Assembly (NCBI GenBank): GCA_958295665.1
Contig: OY282560.1
Coordinates: forward strand, 207,374,420-207,438,419
Source of the DNA: Tipula vernalis
Lineage: Eukaryota > Arthropoda > Insecta > Diptera > Tipulidae
DNA length: 64,000 bases
Direction: 5' to 3'
The first letter of the stretch is position 1; every line of letters begins with the position of its first letter. The notes under the pieces are model-generated. The model was not told the origin of the DNA, made no database searches, and saw only the letters and a list, made by a program, of their open reading frames with translations. Below are positions 46,470-58,399 of the stretch, in pieces. The translations under genes and the position numbers were made by a program.

Positions 46470-46759
46470 TATATAATGTATGCTTTCTTCATAGTAAATG
46501 TTTACTTTACCAGCAGAACATAAATTTATGTGCTTTACTCTTAAAGGAATTTATATTTTTTGTTACACAAATCCTTTAAGAAATTTAATAGTATTCATTT
46601 GGTTTAAACTTGACTGTTTTTCGTGTTAGATACATTTTAATTATAATATTTTTTCGGGATGAGCCTACACTTTTTACAAAATTTACACTTTTTCGGGATG
46701 GCTACATTTTATCCGAGAAATGAACCAAAAGTTCGGGCTCGGGCTAACTTCACTGACTT
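46470..46759 (-). repeat. Right terminal inverted repeat
   Basis: Inverse of 41706-41994, ending GGGCTAACTTCACTGACTT at the 8-bp duplication. Confidence 0.88.
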
Positions 46760-46767
46760 CTGCTACG

Positions 46768-47715
46768 CACATGAAAGATGGTAGAATATATTTACCGTCA
46801 ATGTGTGTTGGTGGTTTTCGTATATAAGATTATGTTACTTGTATGCTGGTGTTGTTTTATCTCTTTGTGTTTCTCTGTATTCATGAAACAACTATGTTAT
46901 TCTTGAAAACATGAACCATACAAGCATAATGAGATTTTGCATATTCGACTCAAATAGGATTCTTATACTTTGTATAATCGAATGGGTTTGAGTCAAATTG
47001 GAATTGGAAGCCGCCTTATACAGTTCATTTAGAATGGTTTATTTAGGTATGATTAATAATTTTTTTTTTTTTACAGGGTATTATAAACTGCATCAAATTG
47101 ATTTTAAATTAATTTAAATATTATAAATTATAAATTGACTAACTATATAAATAAAATGCTAATTTGGAGATGTTGGTTTGAGTTAAGTTAAGATTTGATT
47201 TTTAACACATAATGATGTATTCATTTATGTGTCGAAACAGGATTGTTGTATGTTCGCTGTGGGGGTTTTGTTTGTGTGTACATTATAGTTTATTATATTA
47301 TAATGAATCATGATATATCTCCTGATACGCACATGATAGATGGTAGAAAATGTTTACCTTCAATATATGTTGGTGTTTTAATATATAAGATTATGTTATT
47401 TTTATTTTGATGTGGTTTTCTCTTTTGGTGTTTTTTTTTTTTGTATTCATTAGACATTCATAGTATTCTTGATCAAACATGATCTATGCAAACGCAACAA
47501 AAGTTTAAGTGGATTCGACTCAAATAGGATTCTTATACGTTGTATAAAAGAGTAAATTTGAGTCGTATCGGAAACCGTCATATATAATACACGTGAAGTA
47601 GTATATTTGGATATGGTTTTTTTTTTTTTTTTTTTTGTAGAGTCTTATAAAATACATTAATTATATTTAATTAATTTTTTAATATTATATGTTTATAGAT
47701 TAACTATTTTTTTTA
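46768..47715 (+). repeat. Two diverged direct repeats of about 390 bp
   Basis: ACGCACATGAAAGATGGTAGAATA at the transposon's right edge recurs as ACGCACATGATAGATGGTAG at 47325. Both are followed by ATATAAGATTATGTTA, CGACTCAAATAGGATTCTTA, a long T run and TATAAA...CAT blocks in the same order to about 47150 and 47710. Unit spacing is about 560 bp. The transposon at 41706-46759 landed inside the left copy. Confidence 0.7.
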
Positions 47716-47744
47716 TTTTTTTTATTTAAATTAAATTTTATTTA

Positions 47745-49232
47745 TTTATTTTATGTAATTACAATCTAGTCTCCTGGACTAATGAGCAATATGTTTCTGA
47801 CTTAATTACTAACTTAAATTAATCTATGGCTTCTTCCCATTGGCGCTCCATAGTGTTTGGTAAATTGAAGTAAACCACATCTTTGTAGTGGATTTTAGAT
47901 CAGCACAATGCTCAAAAGGTTTGGTTCTTTTAAGTCTGCGTACTAAATTCGTGATGCTTAGGAGCTGAGTTCCCACACTGTTCACATGTTGGCGGAGCCT
48001 TTCTTCATGTCTCCGTGCTTTTTCCTGGATTTAGTTTAAGATGAGGTTCATTTTAAGGTCCCTATGAAGGTCATTGTTCCTGACATACCAAGGTGCATCA
48101 ACGATGTTCCTTAATACCATATTCTGGAATCTTTGGATGATATTTACGTTGCTCTGTTTGGTACAACCCCAAAGCTGAATACAATAAGTCCAAATCGGTT
48201 TCAATATTTGCTTATAAAGTAAAAGCTTGTTGTATGTTGATAAAGAAGAGTTCCTTCCCATCAGCCAATACATTTTTCTGTATTTAAGTCTTAATTCTTC
48301 ACTTTTCTTCTTGACGTGTGGTTTCCATCGTAGTTTAGCATCCAGGGTCATGCCGAGATACTTAGCTGTGTTTGCATGCGGTATTATTTCCCGATTTATG
48401 ATAATCGGAATATGTTGGAATCGTCTGTTTGTAAAGTTGATGTGAACTGATTTAGCTTCATTTAGTTTTATTCTCCATCTTTTTGTCCATTTATATATTT
48501 GAGTTATAGCTGATTGTAACTTCTGCGTTGATTCTTCGTTGCTTTTTCCAACAGCTAAGATCGCCGTATCATCTGCAAAAGTTGCCACTGTGTTGTTTTC
48601 TAATGTAGGAAGATCATAAGTGTATAGTAGGTATAAAACCGACCCTAATACACTGCCCTGTGGAACTCCTGCATTGATTTCATTCAATTCAGAAAATGTA
48701 TCATCTAACTTAATCCTGAAGAACAAATCTTTCAAGTAAGGTTCCAGTATCTTAGCAAATTGCATTGGTAGAAGATTTCTTAACTTGTGGTTAAGTCCTT
48801 CATGCCACACTCTATCAAACGCTTGTGCAACGTCTAGAAATACTGTTCAACAGACTTTTTTCTCCTCTAATGCTTTCTCAATTATACTGGTTATTCTGTG
48901 TACTTGATCAATTGTAGAGTGTTGGTTGCGAAAACCGAACTGATGATTTGGTATCAAGTTTTTACTCTCGATTATCGGATTTAATCTTTTTACCAGAAGC
49001 TTCTCAAAGAGTTTGGACATGACTGGCAATAGCGAAATTGGCCTATAAAACGATGTTATGTGTGGTGGTTTCCCAAGTTTTGGGATCATAATTACTTCTG
49101 CAATTTTCCATAAGCTTGGTACACATTTGATTCTTAATGCTGCATTTATAAGATTGGTGAGTTTCACCAGAGCTTTCCTTGGCAGTTCGTTTAAGATTTC
49201 TGCAGTAATAAGATCGTACCCAGGAGCTTATT
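47745..49232 (-). pseudogene. 5'-truncated Jockey-type LINE (RT and C terminus)
   Basis: RT start (49167-48847): SLWKIAEVIMIPKLGKPPHI, SFYRPISLLPVMSKLFEKLL and IPNHQFGFRNQHSTIDQVHR. A small shift or stop at about 48845 precedes the rest (48810-48031), with INAGVPQGSVLGSVLYLLY, VATFADDTAILAVG (catalytic FADD), TAKYLGMTLDAKLRWKPHV and DAPWYVRNNDLHRDL. The frame is nearly intact, so this copy is comparatively young. The minus-sense 3' end is T/A-rich at about 47750. Truncated at 49232, near the usual endonuclease-RT linker. Confidence 0.85.
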
Positions 49233-50559
49233 AACTATTAACACAACTATTTAAACTATAATTACTTCCCGGAACAACGTTCTAGAAAAAAAATTGCCGT
49301 TTTTATTCTTCGGAATTTTATGGTAGATCAATCTGGTAACTGTCGCTGATTTTGCTGTGAATTAATATTATAAGCCTGGTGGCTAATCCGAAAAAATATG
49401 TTGAATAGAATTCAGATGCAGCAATCTTCGATAGTAATCGATTTACGCAAGAATTGGCCCGCAGCCCAAATGTATGCATGATCTTGTATACTGCGCATAA
49501 TTGGATTAAATTGAATGGATTTAATTTGTCAAATCAATAAACTTTATCAGTTTATATGATTAACTAAACTTCAAATTCACATCGGGCAAGATGGCGTTAA
49601 TGCTTTAATGTTCGCAGACGTTTTCCATCCTTAGATCTCGATGAAGATCCGCTTTTCTTACATACGAAGATCCATAACAATAGTCCGTAGAACGTTTTGT
49701 AACGTCTTAATTGTTTTGACGTTCGTCTTCTTAGTACATCCCCAGAGCTGGATGCCATACATGCCCATAGGTTTCAAAATTGGCCGATAAAGGAGCAATT
49801 TATTGTTTATAGTTAACTCTGAGTTTCACACAATAAGCCAATACATCTTTCTGATTCTATGTTAAGTTCTTCCTTTTACTTTTTCATGTCTTCTTTCCAC
49901 CTCAACTTAGCGTCCTGACCTAAATATTTGGCTGTATTGACATACGGAACCAGTTTTGAATTAATTTCGTTTCCTTGTAGTTGTCGGTAGTATTCACGGT
50001 AGTTTGCTGGTTGCCTCTTCAAAATTATCTCCAATTGCCATGACGGCTATATCAAAAGCAACTGTTCCAATAGTTTCTTCTCTTGGTTTTGGTAGGTATA
50101 TACAGTAGATACAAAATTATTCCCAAAACACTGCCTTGTGGTACTACACTGCGATTTTTCCTCCAAGGCGGAGTATTCCTCATCATAAACCTTACTCGAA
50201 AGTGTCTGTTGTAAGTCCCTCTGCAATTTGTAGTCTAATCTCTTGTGCCGTACTCTATCAAATGGTTGTGCCACATCTAAAAAAATACTTCACCATATTT
50301 TTTCCTTTCCAGTGCGCGACTTCAATTTTGTTTATGATTCTGTGTTCAATTGTGAGATGTTTTTCTCGGAATCTAAATTGATTTGATGGAATGAGATTTC
50401 TGTCCTCTATTAACGGTTTAATTCTTTTAAATAGCAGTTTTTCAAATATATAGCTTAGACATCGTTGGCAGAGGTTTGTCTGGTTTAGCTACTGTTATTA
50501 CTTCTGCAACTTTCCATTAACGTGGAATATATTTTAACCGGAATGATGAATTGATTATA

Positions 50560-51454
50560 CTACCATGATCAACAAGTTCCCGGAATAACGTGTGGCGCCC
50601 ATCGTTCCGATTTGAGTTATGTTTTTTTTGTTAATTTGGTACATCTGTTGTTAATATTCCCTCTAAGTCTTAGCATCATAGCTTGACATTTGCAATAGTT
50701 ACTTAGTCAAGAGTACATCTATCTCTGTGTGTGTTGGCGATTATTTACAATTTTAGACATGATTTGCGAGGCTGAATCCGATCCCACATTCATCAAAAGG
50801 ATCATTACTGGAGACGAGACGTGGGTTTATGAGTACGACACACAATCCAGACATCAGGCAAATGAATGGCGTTCACCAAAAAAAAACCACGTCGTTTTCA
50901 GTCAAAAAAGAAGGCAATGCTCACGGTTTTCATGGATTACAACGGTGTAGTGCATCATGAATTTTTGCCAGAAGGCCAGACCGTAAACAAAAAGTATTAT
51001 TTGGGCGTTATGAGACGTTTGGGTGAAGCAATTCGCCGAAAGAGACCAGAATTGTGGGCAGAAAACTCGTGGATTTTGCACCATGATAACGCACCGTTGC
51101 ACAGTGCCATCATTATTCGTAATTTTTTGACGAAAAATGCAACAAATACCATCCAACAGCCACCGAATTCCCCTGATTTGGCTCCCTGTGACTTCTTTCT
51201 GTTGAATCGAGTTAAAAATCCATTACGGGGAACGCGTTTCAGCAGCCTAGAGGAAATAATGGAAAAATCGCCAACACACACGGTGTAGATGTACTCTTGA
51301 CTACGTAACTTTTGCAAATGTCAAGCTATGACGCTAAGATTTAGAGGGAATATCAACAACAGATGTACCAACTTAACAAAAAAAACAGAACTCAAATCGG
51401 AACGATGGGAGCGCCACACGGTGGTTATTCCGGGAACTTGTTGATCGAGGTAGT
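50560..51454 (+). mobile_element. Deleted mariner (DD34D) with long end-duplicated TIRs
   Basis: Flanked by TA on both sides. Termini are CTACCATGATCAACAAGTTC on the left and, inverted on the right, CTACCTCGATCAACAAGTTC. The 895-bp length is below the usual 1.3 kb: the transposase N-terminal DNA-binding part is missing. The inverted arms match for about 185 bp, far more than the usual mariner TIR of about 30 bp. They include the last codons of the transposase on the right and their mirror on the left. Confidence 0.85.
50729..51288 (+). pseudogene. Mariner transposase, C-terminal two-thirds
   Basis: The first frame reads TFIKRIITGDETWVYEYD (first catalytic Asp). It shifts at an A run (about 50879-50886) into the frame with ILHHDNAPLHSA (second Asp) and PPNSPDLAPCDFFLLNR (third Asp). 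There are 34 residues between the second and third Asp, the classical mariner DD34D spacing. The end is GTRFSSLEEIMEKS. The helix-turn-helix DNA-binding N terminus is absent, so it cannot be active even without the shift. Confidence 0.88.
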
Positions 51455-51965
51455 ATGTAGTAATTTTTGTATTACTTTCTCAGGCAAGGCTTTGACGATT
51501 TACCCTGTGATTAATTCATGTCCTGGTACTTTTCTGGCTTTAAGGTATATAGCTTCGAATTCTCTATATTTATTAGCTTATCAATCTTAAAAACTGTTGT
51601 AATATTTTCATTAACAGTTTGCCTGGGAAGAGAGGTTGAAAAATTCCTCGAGATGCTCCGCAAACAAAGTCTTTTATTTAGCACTACGGGTCTAGGTTCC
51701 GTCAGGTTTCTTAATTGGAGGTATTTGAACTTTAAATCTTTTCAGTCCCTTAACTTCTTTAATAATTTTGATTAGGTTTTACGTTTTTCTTTAACCAACT
51801 CTCTTACTTCCACTGGATAAGTTTTTCGAACTCCCATAGGCTGTAGATTGTATTATTTCAATAAGTAGTTGGGTTTTTTTATTGATTATATTCAAGTTTT
51901 TTTCCGGCTTAATCTATGCAATCTGTGCTGGTCCTAACTCTTTCGCTGTTCACTTTTACCATCCT

Positions 51966-52207
51966 ACTATACACAGTAGTCGCCAAATCGAGGACGTACG
52001 GCTATAGCGTTTTGTATAAACCATCTGGCATGAAAGGTGGGTCGACCCACGGATTCTGCACTCTCAACAGGGGGTCATAGTTCTGTTCATCATCATCAGC
52101 GATCATAATCAGATGATGAAAAATCCGTTTTGCATCTCGCCCCTATCGGTATTCGAACTCGGTACCTCCCGATCCCAACGCCGCAACTTTAGCCACTGAG
52201 CCGTTTG
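51966..52207 (-). mobile_element. tRNA-derived SINE
   Basis: The minus strand at 52207-52146 reads a tRNA-like head with A box TGGCTAAAGTTGCGG and B box GGTACCGAGTTCGAATACC at normal spacing. A tail follows (ATGATGATGAACAGAACTAT, TGGGTCGACCCACCTTTCAT) to about 51966. The acceptor stem is not intact and no CCA-type tRNA fold was confirmed, so a SINE is likelier than a functional tRNA. Confidence 0.7.
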
Positions 52208-52209
52208 TT

Positions 52210-54202
52210 CGGCATATTCAAGTTGATTTTTGTTTCGGTCAGCTAACGAAACGAATCCCAATTAGTTTTCCGGTTGGGTAACTTTTTCTTTAATTGGACA
52301 ACTATTTTTGTCTTGTTTAGGTGAACAAATGGTAAGTGTCAGAGTCCGACGTGTTTATTTTCTACACGTCTTTGTTTAAGGCCACGACCTTATATTCATT
52401 CTCCATTAATGATTTCATCAATGTTTGGATCTCAGAATGGCTTGATATATGCACAATATTAGTTGGTGGTTTTTTAGTTGGTTTACTTTGGTTTTATTTT
52501 CTTGTTGCTCTATCTGTGTCACCTTAACGTTTAGGTTCTTGTTAGATCTCCATTCTCTAACTTAAGAGTTTTAACTTAATCTGGGATAACTTCTTCTATG
52601 TTGTTGAGTTTCTTTCATAGTTCTTCGTTTTCTCATTCTAGATTCTTTGCGTGCAGTAACTCGTTGTTCCTGCTAGTTGAGGGGACATCCTTTAATTGCT
52701 CTTCATGTTGAATGTGCTTTCTTGTTTTAATATTTTACATACTCCGATTCCTATAGATTGCCTTTCTGCCGGTACTTTGGTGTCAGGCGCAGACCAAAAA
52801 GCTGCTCAATTAAAGACAGAGTTCACCCAACGAAGTTGAAGGTCTATCAATTTTTAGTAATCTTCTATCAATCTTTGTACTCTCCTTAGAGCCGGCTATA
52901 GCGGAGTTCTAGGATATTTGTCTAGAATGACTAACGTCATCTTTGAGGAATAAGATTGATTAGAAAAATTAACAACAAAAGAACGAACGAACAAAGGCCC
53001 ATGAATTCGCCTTTAAAATGTATTTTGTTTCGATAATTCGCCTAACAAAATATCGGTATATAGCGTCATTCCTTGGTCGCGGAAATTTGTTACTTCCTTA
53101 CTTTTAAAGGGCCTTAGGCGATGTAAAACAATGATGTAAACAATTTGCTCACCAGATTCAAACAGCAGATATCTCTGCGTAATTTGAGGTGATTCGGCTT
53201 AATTTATTATCCTGGTATCATCGTTCCTTTCCGTTGTTTTCGATCTCGTTTTTTTTTTAGTAATGCCTTGTGGCCACCACGTACAAGAAAATCAAAAATG
53301 TATAATGCTTTGTGATATTTTTGTTTAAATTTTATTTTTTGCTTAAAGAAATAGTTATTTGTGTATCTAGAGCGCAAAGTAGCGCTTTGTCGGCATCCTT
53401 CCAAGCGCGACAAAGTGCTTTACAGAGGAATAACATTTAAGATTAGAAGTTTCGCGCTTGGAAGGAAATAGACGCTTTGGGCATGGAAAGTAGAGAAAAA
53501 GCCTACTTTCACTTTTTTGTAAGAAAAGGAAATTTTGCTTATGGCCCAGATTTCTCTATTATTTTGAGGGGCCCGAAAACAAAACTTGGCCTAGGGCCCG
53601 GGTTTTCCTTAATCCGCCACTGTAAATTATCCATAAAGTTCAAATTTGATCATTTCCAAATCCATAATCCGGCCCTAACCCACTGAATTTAGAGGACACT
53701 TTTCGTCTGCATTCCAAATTCGCAATATCGAATCGATTTTGCAGCATCGTACTGATTCAAATGATTTTGTTTGCACACGAATCTTTGTGATTCCTCTCGT
53801 TACGCCACTGAATATTTAATGCTGAAATTTGAAATTTTCCTAAAATGGCAAAGCTTTTAATTCAAACATGCATCTTTTTCATTTAAAGTTTACCATTAAT
53901 GTAATAAAAGTACTAAAATCACTTTAATGTAATTACAGGTAAATATATGTATGTAACTAACCAGAATCAACAATTTAATTTTTGTTTTATGTTTAATTTA
54001 ATTTGTCCACATACTATACACATGAATTCAAGTTTTGAAAACTATCATGTATATAGTCAAAATTGATGTTAGTTTTATTTGAAATCTCATTAGAGACGGT
54101 TGACATATTTAGCAGCACAGAAAATCGTGCGCGGCTTTAAGTGAACCGAATAAAAAATAAAAATTCGAGTGTTGTGAAGAGTGAAAAACAAATCTGGCCA
54201 CA
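52210..54202. other. Noncoding stretch upstream of Amt, with one strong hairpin
   Basis: Probably contains the Amt promoter and leader near its right end. At 53397-53410 and 53452-53465 a perfect 14-bp inverted repeat (CCTTCCAAGCGCGA) encloses a 41-nt loop. No other gene was recognised. Confidence 0.5.
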
Positions 54203-54356
54203 ATGGGGACTTACATTAATCTCACCAAAGAATCTCACATTTTTACGTTATTTGCACGGAACAGCAGTTACGTTATTCCAGGAATTTATGATTTAAGCGT
54301 GGAGGACACCAATTGGGTGTTAACTTCATCCTTTATCATATTCACAATGCAAACAG
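54203..54356 (+). CDS. Amt: Ammonium transporter, coding exon 1
   Basis: The ATG at 54203 has the context CACAATGG. It encodes a 51-residue extracellular N terminus with Asn-x-Ser/Thr sites (INLT, RNSS), then DTNWVLTSSFIIFTMQT, the start of Amt helix 1. The donor ACAG|GTTAAG leaves one base of a Gly codon, completed in exon 2. Amt/MEP/Rh proteins are membrane trimers that move ammonium across the plasma membrane. The rest of the gene lies beyond exon 2. Confidence 0.9.
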
Positions 54357-54423
54357 GTTAAGAATAATTAAAATCACTTTATTTCTCGAAATTTCACCAA
54401 AAAAAAAAATTTTATTTTTTTAG

Positions 54424-54709
54424 GATTTGGAATGCTTGAATCGGGATGCGTTTCACTGAAAAATGAAGTGAACATAATGATGAAAAATATTGTTGACATA
54501 GTGCTTGGTGGTTTTACATATTGGGTTTTTGGTTATGGCATATCGTTTGGCCGCGGCTCATTATCCAATCCATTTATTGCGATTGGCGATTTTTTATTAG
54601 ATCCAGCAATTGGAGATCCATTGATGGGTCCTATATTTGCTGCATTCCTATTTCAATTGTCATTTTCGACAACATCAACAACAATTGTAAGCGGTGCAAT
54701 GGCTGAAAG
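54424..54709 (+). CDS. Amt: Ammonium transporter, coding exon 2
   Basis: Acceptor TTTTTTTAG, donor GAAAG|GTAAGG. In phase with exon 1 it reads GFGMLESGCVSLKNEVNIMM, KNIVDIVLGGFTYWVFGYGI and GPIFAAFLFQLSFSTTSTTI, then VSGAMAER, matching helices 1-3 of Amt proteins. The Glu-Ser-Gly and Ser-Gly-Ala-Met-Ala-Glu-Arg words are hallmarks. The next exon should begin with the remainder of an Arg codon and a Cys; I find none before 64000, so the following intron exceeds 9.2 kb. Confidence 0.92.
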
Positions 54710-55777
54710 GTAAGGGAATTTTTTTTTTTTTTTTGTAATACAAATTTGTAAATACGTTTATTTAGTATAATAGTACTAAAGACGAGTGAAAATTGTGCTA
54801 ATTCGTATAAATCAATTAAATGCATGCGAAAAACAATAAAACTGCATACATTTTTTATTGCATGCAAAAACTATGTTGATATAAAAATGTAGGTGTGTAC
54901 AAAGTATACATATTATTGTAAATAGGGATTATTATAATGAGAAATTTGATGATATGTGTAATTACATATTATACAATTTAATTGATATACAATGAATACA
55001 GTAGTTAACAAATAAATAATGTTAATTTTAGTAGGTAAAATTCAAGGTTAACTTTAAGAAAATACATTAGAAAATGTAATTATCCATCTATTACATATTC
55101 AAATTAGCCATCGTCGTTACCTTACATACATAAATAATATATAATACACCCTTGAAATAAAATGAAAATCCCTGGAAAATCAAAACAAATACCATCCCCT
55201 GAGCAATACCTCCCACTATTTAAAATAGATTTTAATGGTTTGTTTTGTTGAAGATCATAAAACTTTGTCAATTAAATTAAATAATTGATTTGGACGGTTT
55301 ATTCCAAAAATATCGATAGATTGTTATAAAAAATTCGTATGGATAACTGCAGGATGTCACCGTCAATGATACAAGAGACTTAATTTGATATGTTAGGGCT
55401 AGGTCAAAACCAATTTACTTAAAATGGGAGACATTAGTATTGTTTTCCTCGAAAAAAACTCAAAACATTTTCAAAATGGTTTTAATAATGAGAAAATACA
55501 AATCAAAAGTACACGTGAATTTTAATTGTAACCTCCCATTGTCTTAAAAATAATAAGAGATAAACAACCAACTTACATATACAAAAGCTTAGAAAAATTC
55601 AAACAGCATCATTAAAATAATTTTGAAATTAGTTGTAAACCAATTAATAAGTTTGCTTTAGCCATTATAAAAGCAGCGCAACTCAACTAGAACGTTTCCT
55701 CATTTTTGTCTGTATACTTCTGCAATATTTATTGAATGTGCGAATTCTTACCACTACTTAGAATTATTTTATATTAG
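54710..55777. other. Amt intron 2, left part
   Basis: AT-rich sequence with no further exon or recognised element. All elements listed from 55778 to the right edge also lie in this intron. Confidence 0.5.
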
Positions 55778-56230
55778 TTTCTAGATTCAGATCTTAATTC
55801 TCGGTTAGAACCTTTTGATATAGTAATTGATTAGTAAGACTACCACTAGTAGTCCGGAAACGTAGCTTTCCCGGACTGTAATAATATTCGACGTGGTTGC
55901 TTGATGCAAAAAATAGTAGGCCGAAAAAGATCATTTTCGTCCTACTTTTTAAAAATTTTCATCCTTCTCTTTTTTAGAACACAATAGACTAAACTGGGTT
56001 TGTTTTCTGTGTAAATGACACTCGGCCGAAAATGCTTCTCGGACTCACTGCACCCGTCCGGCAATTTCCCCTTTTCGTCCAAGAAACGACATTTTTCGGC
56101 CTTGTATCATAAATAACTATATTAACAGGTGCGTTTACTTTCTCATGATTAATAGGACTCGCGACTGGTGGTAATCTTACTGATCAATTACCGTATCAGG
56201 TTCTAACCGAGAATTAGTATATGAATCTAA
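55778..56230. mobile_element. MITE with about 70-bp inverted ends
   Basis: AATTCTCGGTTAGAACCTTTTG near 55797 is inverted as ACGGTATCAGGTTCTAACCGAGAATT near 56210. The match extends through AGTAAGACTACCACTAGT on the left and CGACTGGTGGTAATCTTACT on the right. The roughly 450-bp length and non-coding interior (CGGCCGAAAA words) fit a non-autonomous DNA element. Target duplication not resolved. Confidence 0.75.
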
Positions 56231-56516
56231 ATATGAAAATTTAAACATTTTATACATTTAACAAAAAATTCTACTCAAAAAATTCGTTATGTGCTAGTTC
56301 TGTAAAATCCCTCCAATTAGAGAGTTTGTCCAGAACAAGAGTATAACAAGAAATCTATCAAATATATGTGGGTTTATGCAAATTAGACCACGGCACTAAA
56401 CATTGCTAACAATTACCATTTTCCGTTAAAGCGTCATCATCTGCCCGGCCGGATTGTGAGTCATCCTTTAAAGATAAGCATAAATGCTGCCACACACTTT
56501 TTTCTAGATATTTTGA

Positions 56517-58060
56517 CTGTGATCGAAACCTGTGATAAATATTTTTTAGTACAAATTTTTGACATGTATTTGAAAAATATTCCCCTACATTCACAAATTT
56601 GTATTACGCTTCCCGAATCGTGTAGTAATTTTTTGAAGTATTTCCCCTTCTGTCATGGTGTTGTTTGATTTTAATTGCAAGCAATACTTTTAAACGCATC
56701 GAATTGGCTTTCGTTTAATATTATATATTATAGCGTAGGACTGTTTGTGTTAAGGCATAGAATAACAGGAATATGTGCAATAATTTTCGCTAAAATTTTG
56801 GAAAATATATTACGATACAGTTAGGTTTTTATAAAGGAAATGGGAAAGTCACGGGTGGTGTCAAATCAGAAATGAGACGCAAATTAAAAAATATTGGGGC
56901 CAAATCTGTTATGGATTAAAATAAATCGTTAATGATGTGGTACATAATGTTTTAAATCAATCTGTCAGACGATAGTGGTAACTCTCACATTTACTCACTA
57001 GATCAATATGCCATATAAATTGTTGACATACACGGACAAATCATCTCACTAGAAAACAATAATTGTCGGCAACTGCCGAGCATTGTTGCTGCAAACGATT
57101 TGTGTCAAAAATTATCATAGAAAAAGACCGTGATAATTTGAGTGTATGCGGTTTTATCAAATAAATGTAAAAAATATGTACTAAAAAATATTTATCACAG
57201 GTTTCGGGCACAGTCTTAGACTGTGCCCGAAATCTGTGATAAATATTTTTTAGTACACATTTTTGACATTTATTTGAAACAATCGCATACACCCAAATTA
57301 TCACGGCCTTTTGCTATGATAATTGTTGACACAAACAGAATAATTGTTCGGCCGACCTTTAACATGGTCGTCTTAGCATTTTATATCATCAAAATAAAAT
57401 GTCAACTAGTCTATACGATAACAGAATCTATTGTTTGCAGCAACATAATAATTTTCAACTGCAGCAGCTTGCCGACGATTATTTTCTTCTAGTGAGATGA
57501 TTTGTCCGTGTATGTCAACTAAAAGTTAATCTTATTTATATGCTATATTGATCTAGTGAATAAATGTGAGAGCTACCACTATCGGCTGACAGATCATTGA
57601 ATCTATTATAGAATTAGTTGATCGATTGATTTAAAACGTTGAATTCTATGCACTAGGTTGACTCCAATATCTTTTAGTTTTCGTTACAGTTCTGATTTGA
57701 GGCCACCCACGACATTCCCAATTCCTGTATAAAAGCCTAATTACTCGTATATCGTAATATATTTTCAAAAATTTTGGCTTGAATTATTGCACCATCGTCC
57801 TGTTATACTATGCTCTAACAAATACAGCCCAAATACCCTACAGTATATAATATAAAACGAAAGCGAATTCGAAGTGTATAAAAGGATTGCTTGCCATTAA
57901 AATCGAACAACATGACAGAAGGGGAATACTTCAAAAAATTATTACACAATTCGGGCAGCGTAATAAAAATTCGAGAATGTAGGGGAATATTTTTCAAATA
58001 AATGTCAAAAATTTGTACTAAAAACTATTTATCACAGGTTTCGGGCACAGTCTAAGTACT
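56517..58060. repeat. 1.5-kb palindrome of two head-to-head TIR elements
   Basis: The centre at 57206-57228 reads GGGCACAGTCTTAGACTGTGCCC. From it, matching inverted blocks run outward: ATTTATCACAG with TTTTTAGTACA; GACAAATCATCTCACTAG with its complement at 57495; TATTACGATACAG near 56810 with CGTATATCGTAATA near 57755; and finally AAAAATATTCCCCTAC near 56573 with GTAGGGGAATATTTTT near 57980. Each arm starts and ends with GTTTCGGGCACAGTCT-like TIR words. It is best read as two copies of one 0.7-0.8-kb element joined head to head. A third partial end lies at 58055-58135. Confidence 0.8.
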
Positions 58061-58399
58061 AATTTTTGACATTTATTTGAAAAAATCGAGCACGCCCAAA
58101 TTATCACAGTAAATTCCTATGATAATTTTTGACAGATACAAAAAAATTTCATTGTGGACATAGTCGCCTTTCCGATTTATTTCAAATTAATAGATTTCCT
58201 CATTCGACTTGTATATCAAGAAGATTTTTCCTTAACCTCCACAAATCGGGAATTACTGTCATATCGCTTTTATTTATATTTAATTTGTATTTAGATAACG
58301 TTCACTATTTCGGCCAATTTATGGATGTTGGGACATGATTTGTGGACATCGAATATCCATGTTTTGTTCGCGATATATTTACGAATACTGTACAACAGC

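Larger units (their letters stand above)
41706..46759 (+). mobile_element. 5.05-kb DNA transposon: transposase with ubiquitin-protease-like domain and 173-bp repeats
   Basis: Ends AAGTCAGTGAAGTTAGCCC and its complement, bounded by 8-bp duplications. The unique inverted arms are about 290 bp (41706-41994 and 46470-46759). Inside them are arrays of a 173-bp unit, about 1.7 copies on the left and seven on the right in inverted orientation. A central gene (42290-44832) encodes a DDE-type transposase continuing into a USP-like protease. 8-bp duplications occur in hAT, P and Zisupton-like superfamilies; I cannot assign this one. One frameshift at about 42845 is the only clear lesion in the gene, so the insertion is fairly recent. 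Confidence 0.85.
49580..51900 (-). pseudogene. Older Jockey-type LINE copy interrupted by a mariner
   Basis: Nucleotide words parallel the copy at 47745-49232: GCAACTTTCCATTAACGTGG with GCAATTTTCCATAAGCTTGG, and the CCCAGAGCTGGATGCCATAC region. It has many stops and shifts. The mariner at 50560-51454 splits it at a TA between the fingers and the upstream linker. LINE similarity resumes at 51457 (TTTACCCTGTGATTAATTCA against GATTTCTGCAGTAATAAGAT) and fades by about 51900. The outer limits are approximate. Confidence 0.65.

Noticed and set aside
52146..52210. Functional tRNA gene
   Set aside because: A and B boxes are present, but stem pairing is poor and a SINE-like body follows.
54203..54709. 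Joining the Amt exons at 54 kb with the Amt C-terminal sequence at 35 kb as one gene
   Set aside because: They are on opposite strands, and the 35-kb copy contains its own N-terminal-side sequence with stops and deletions.
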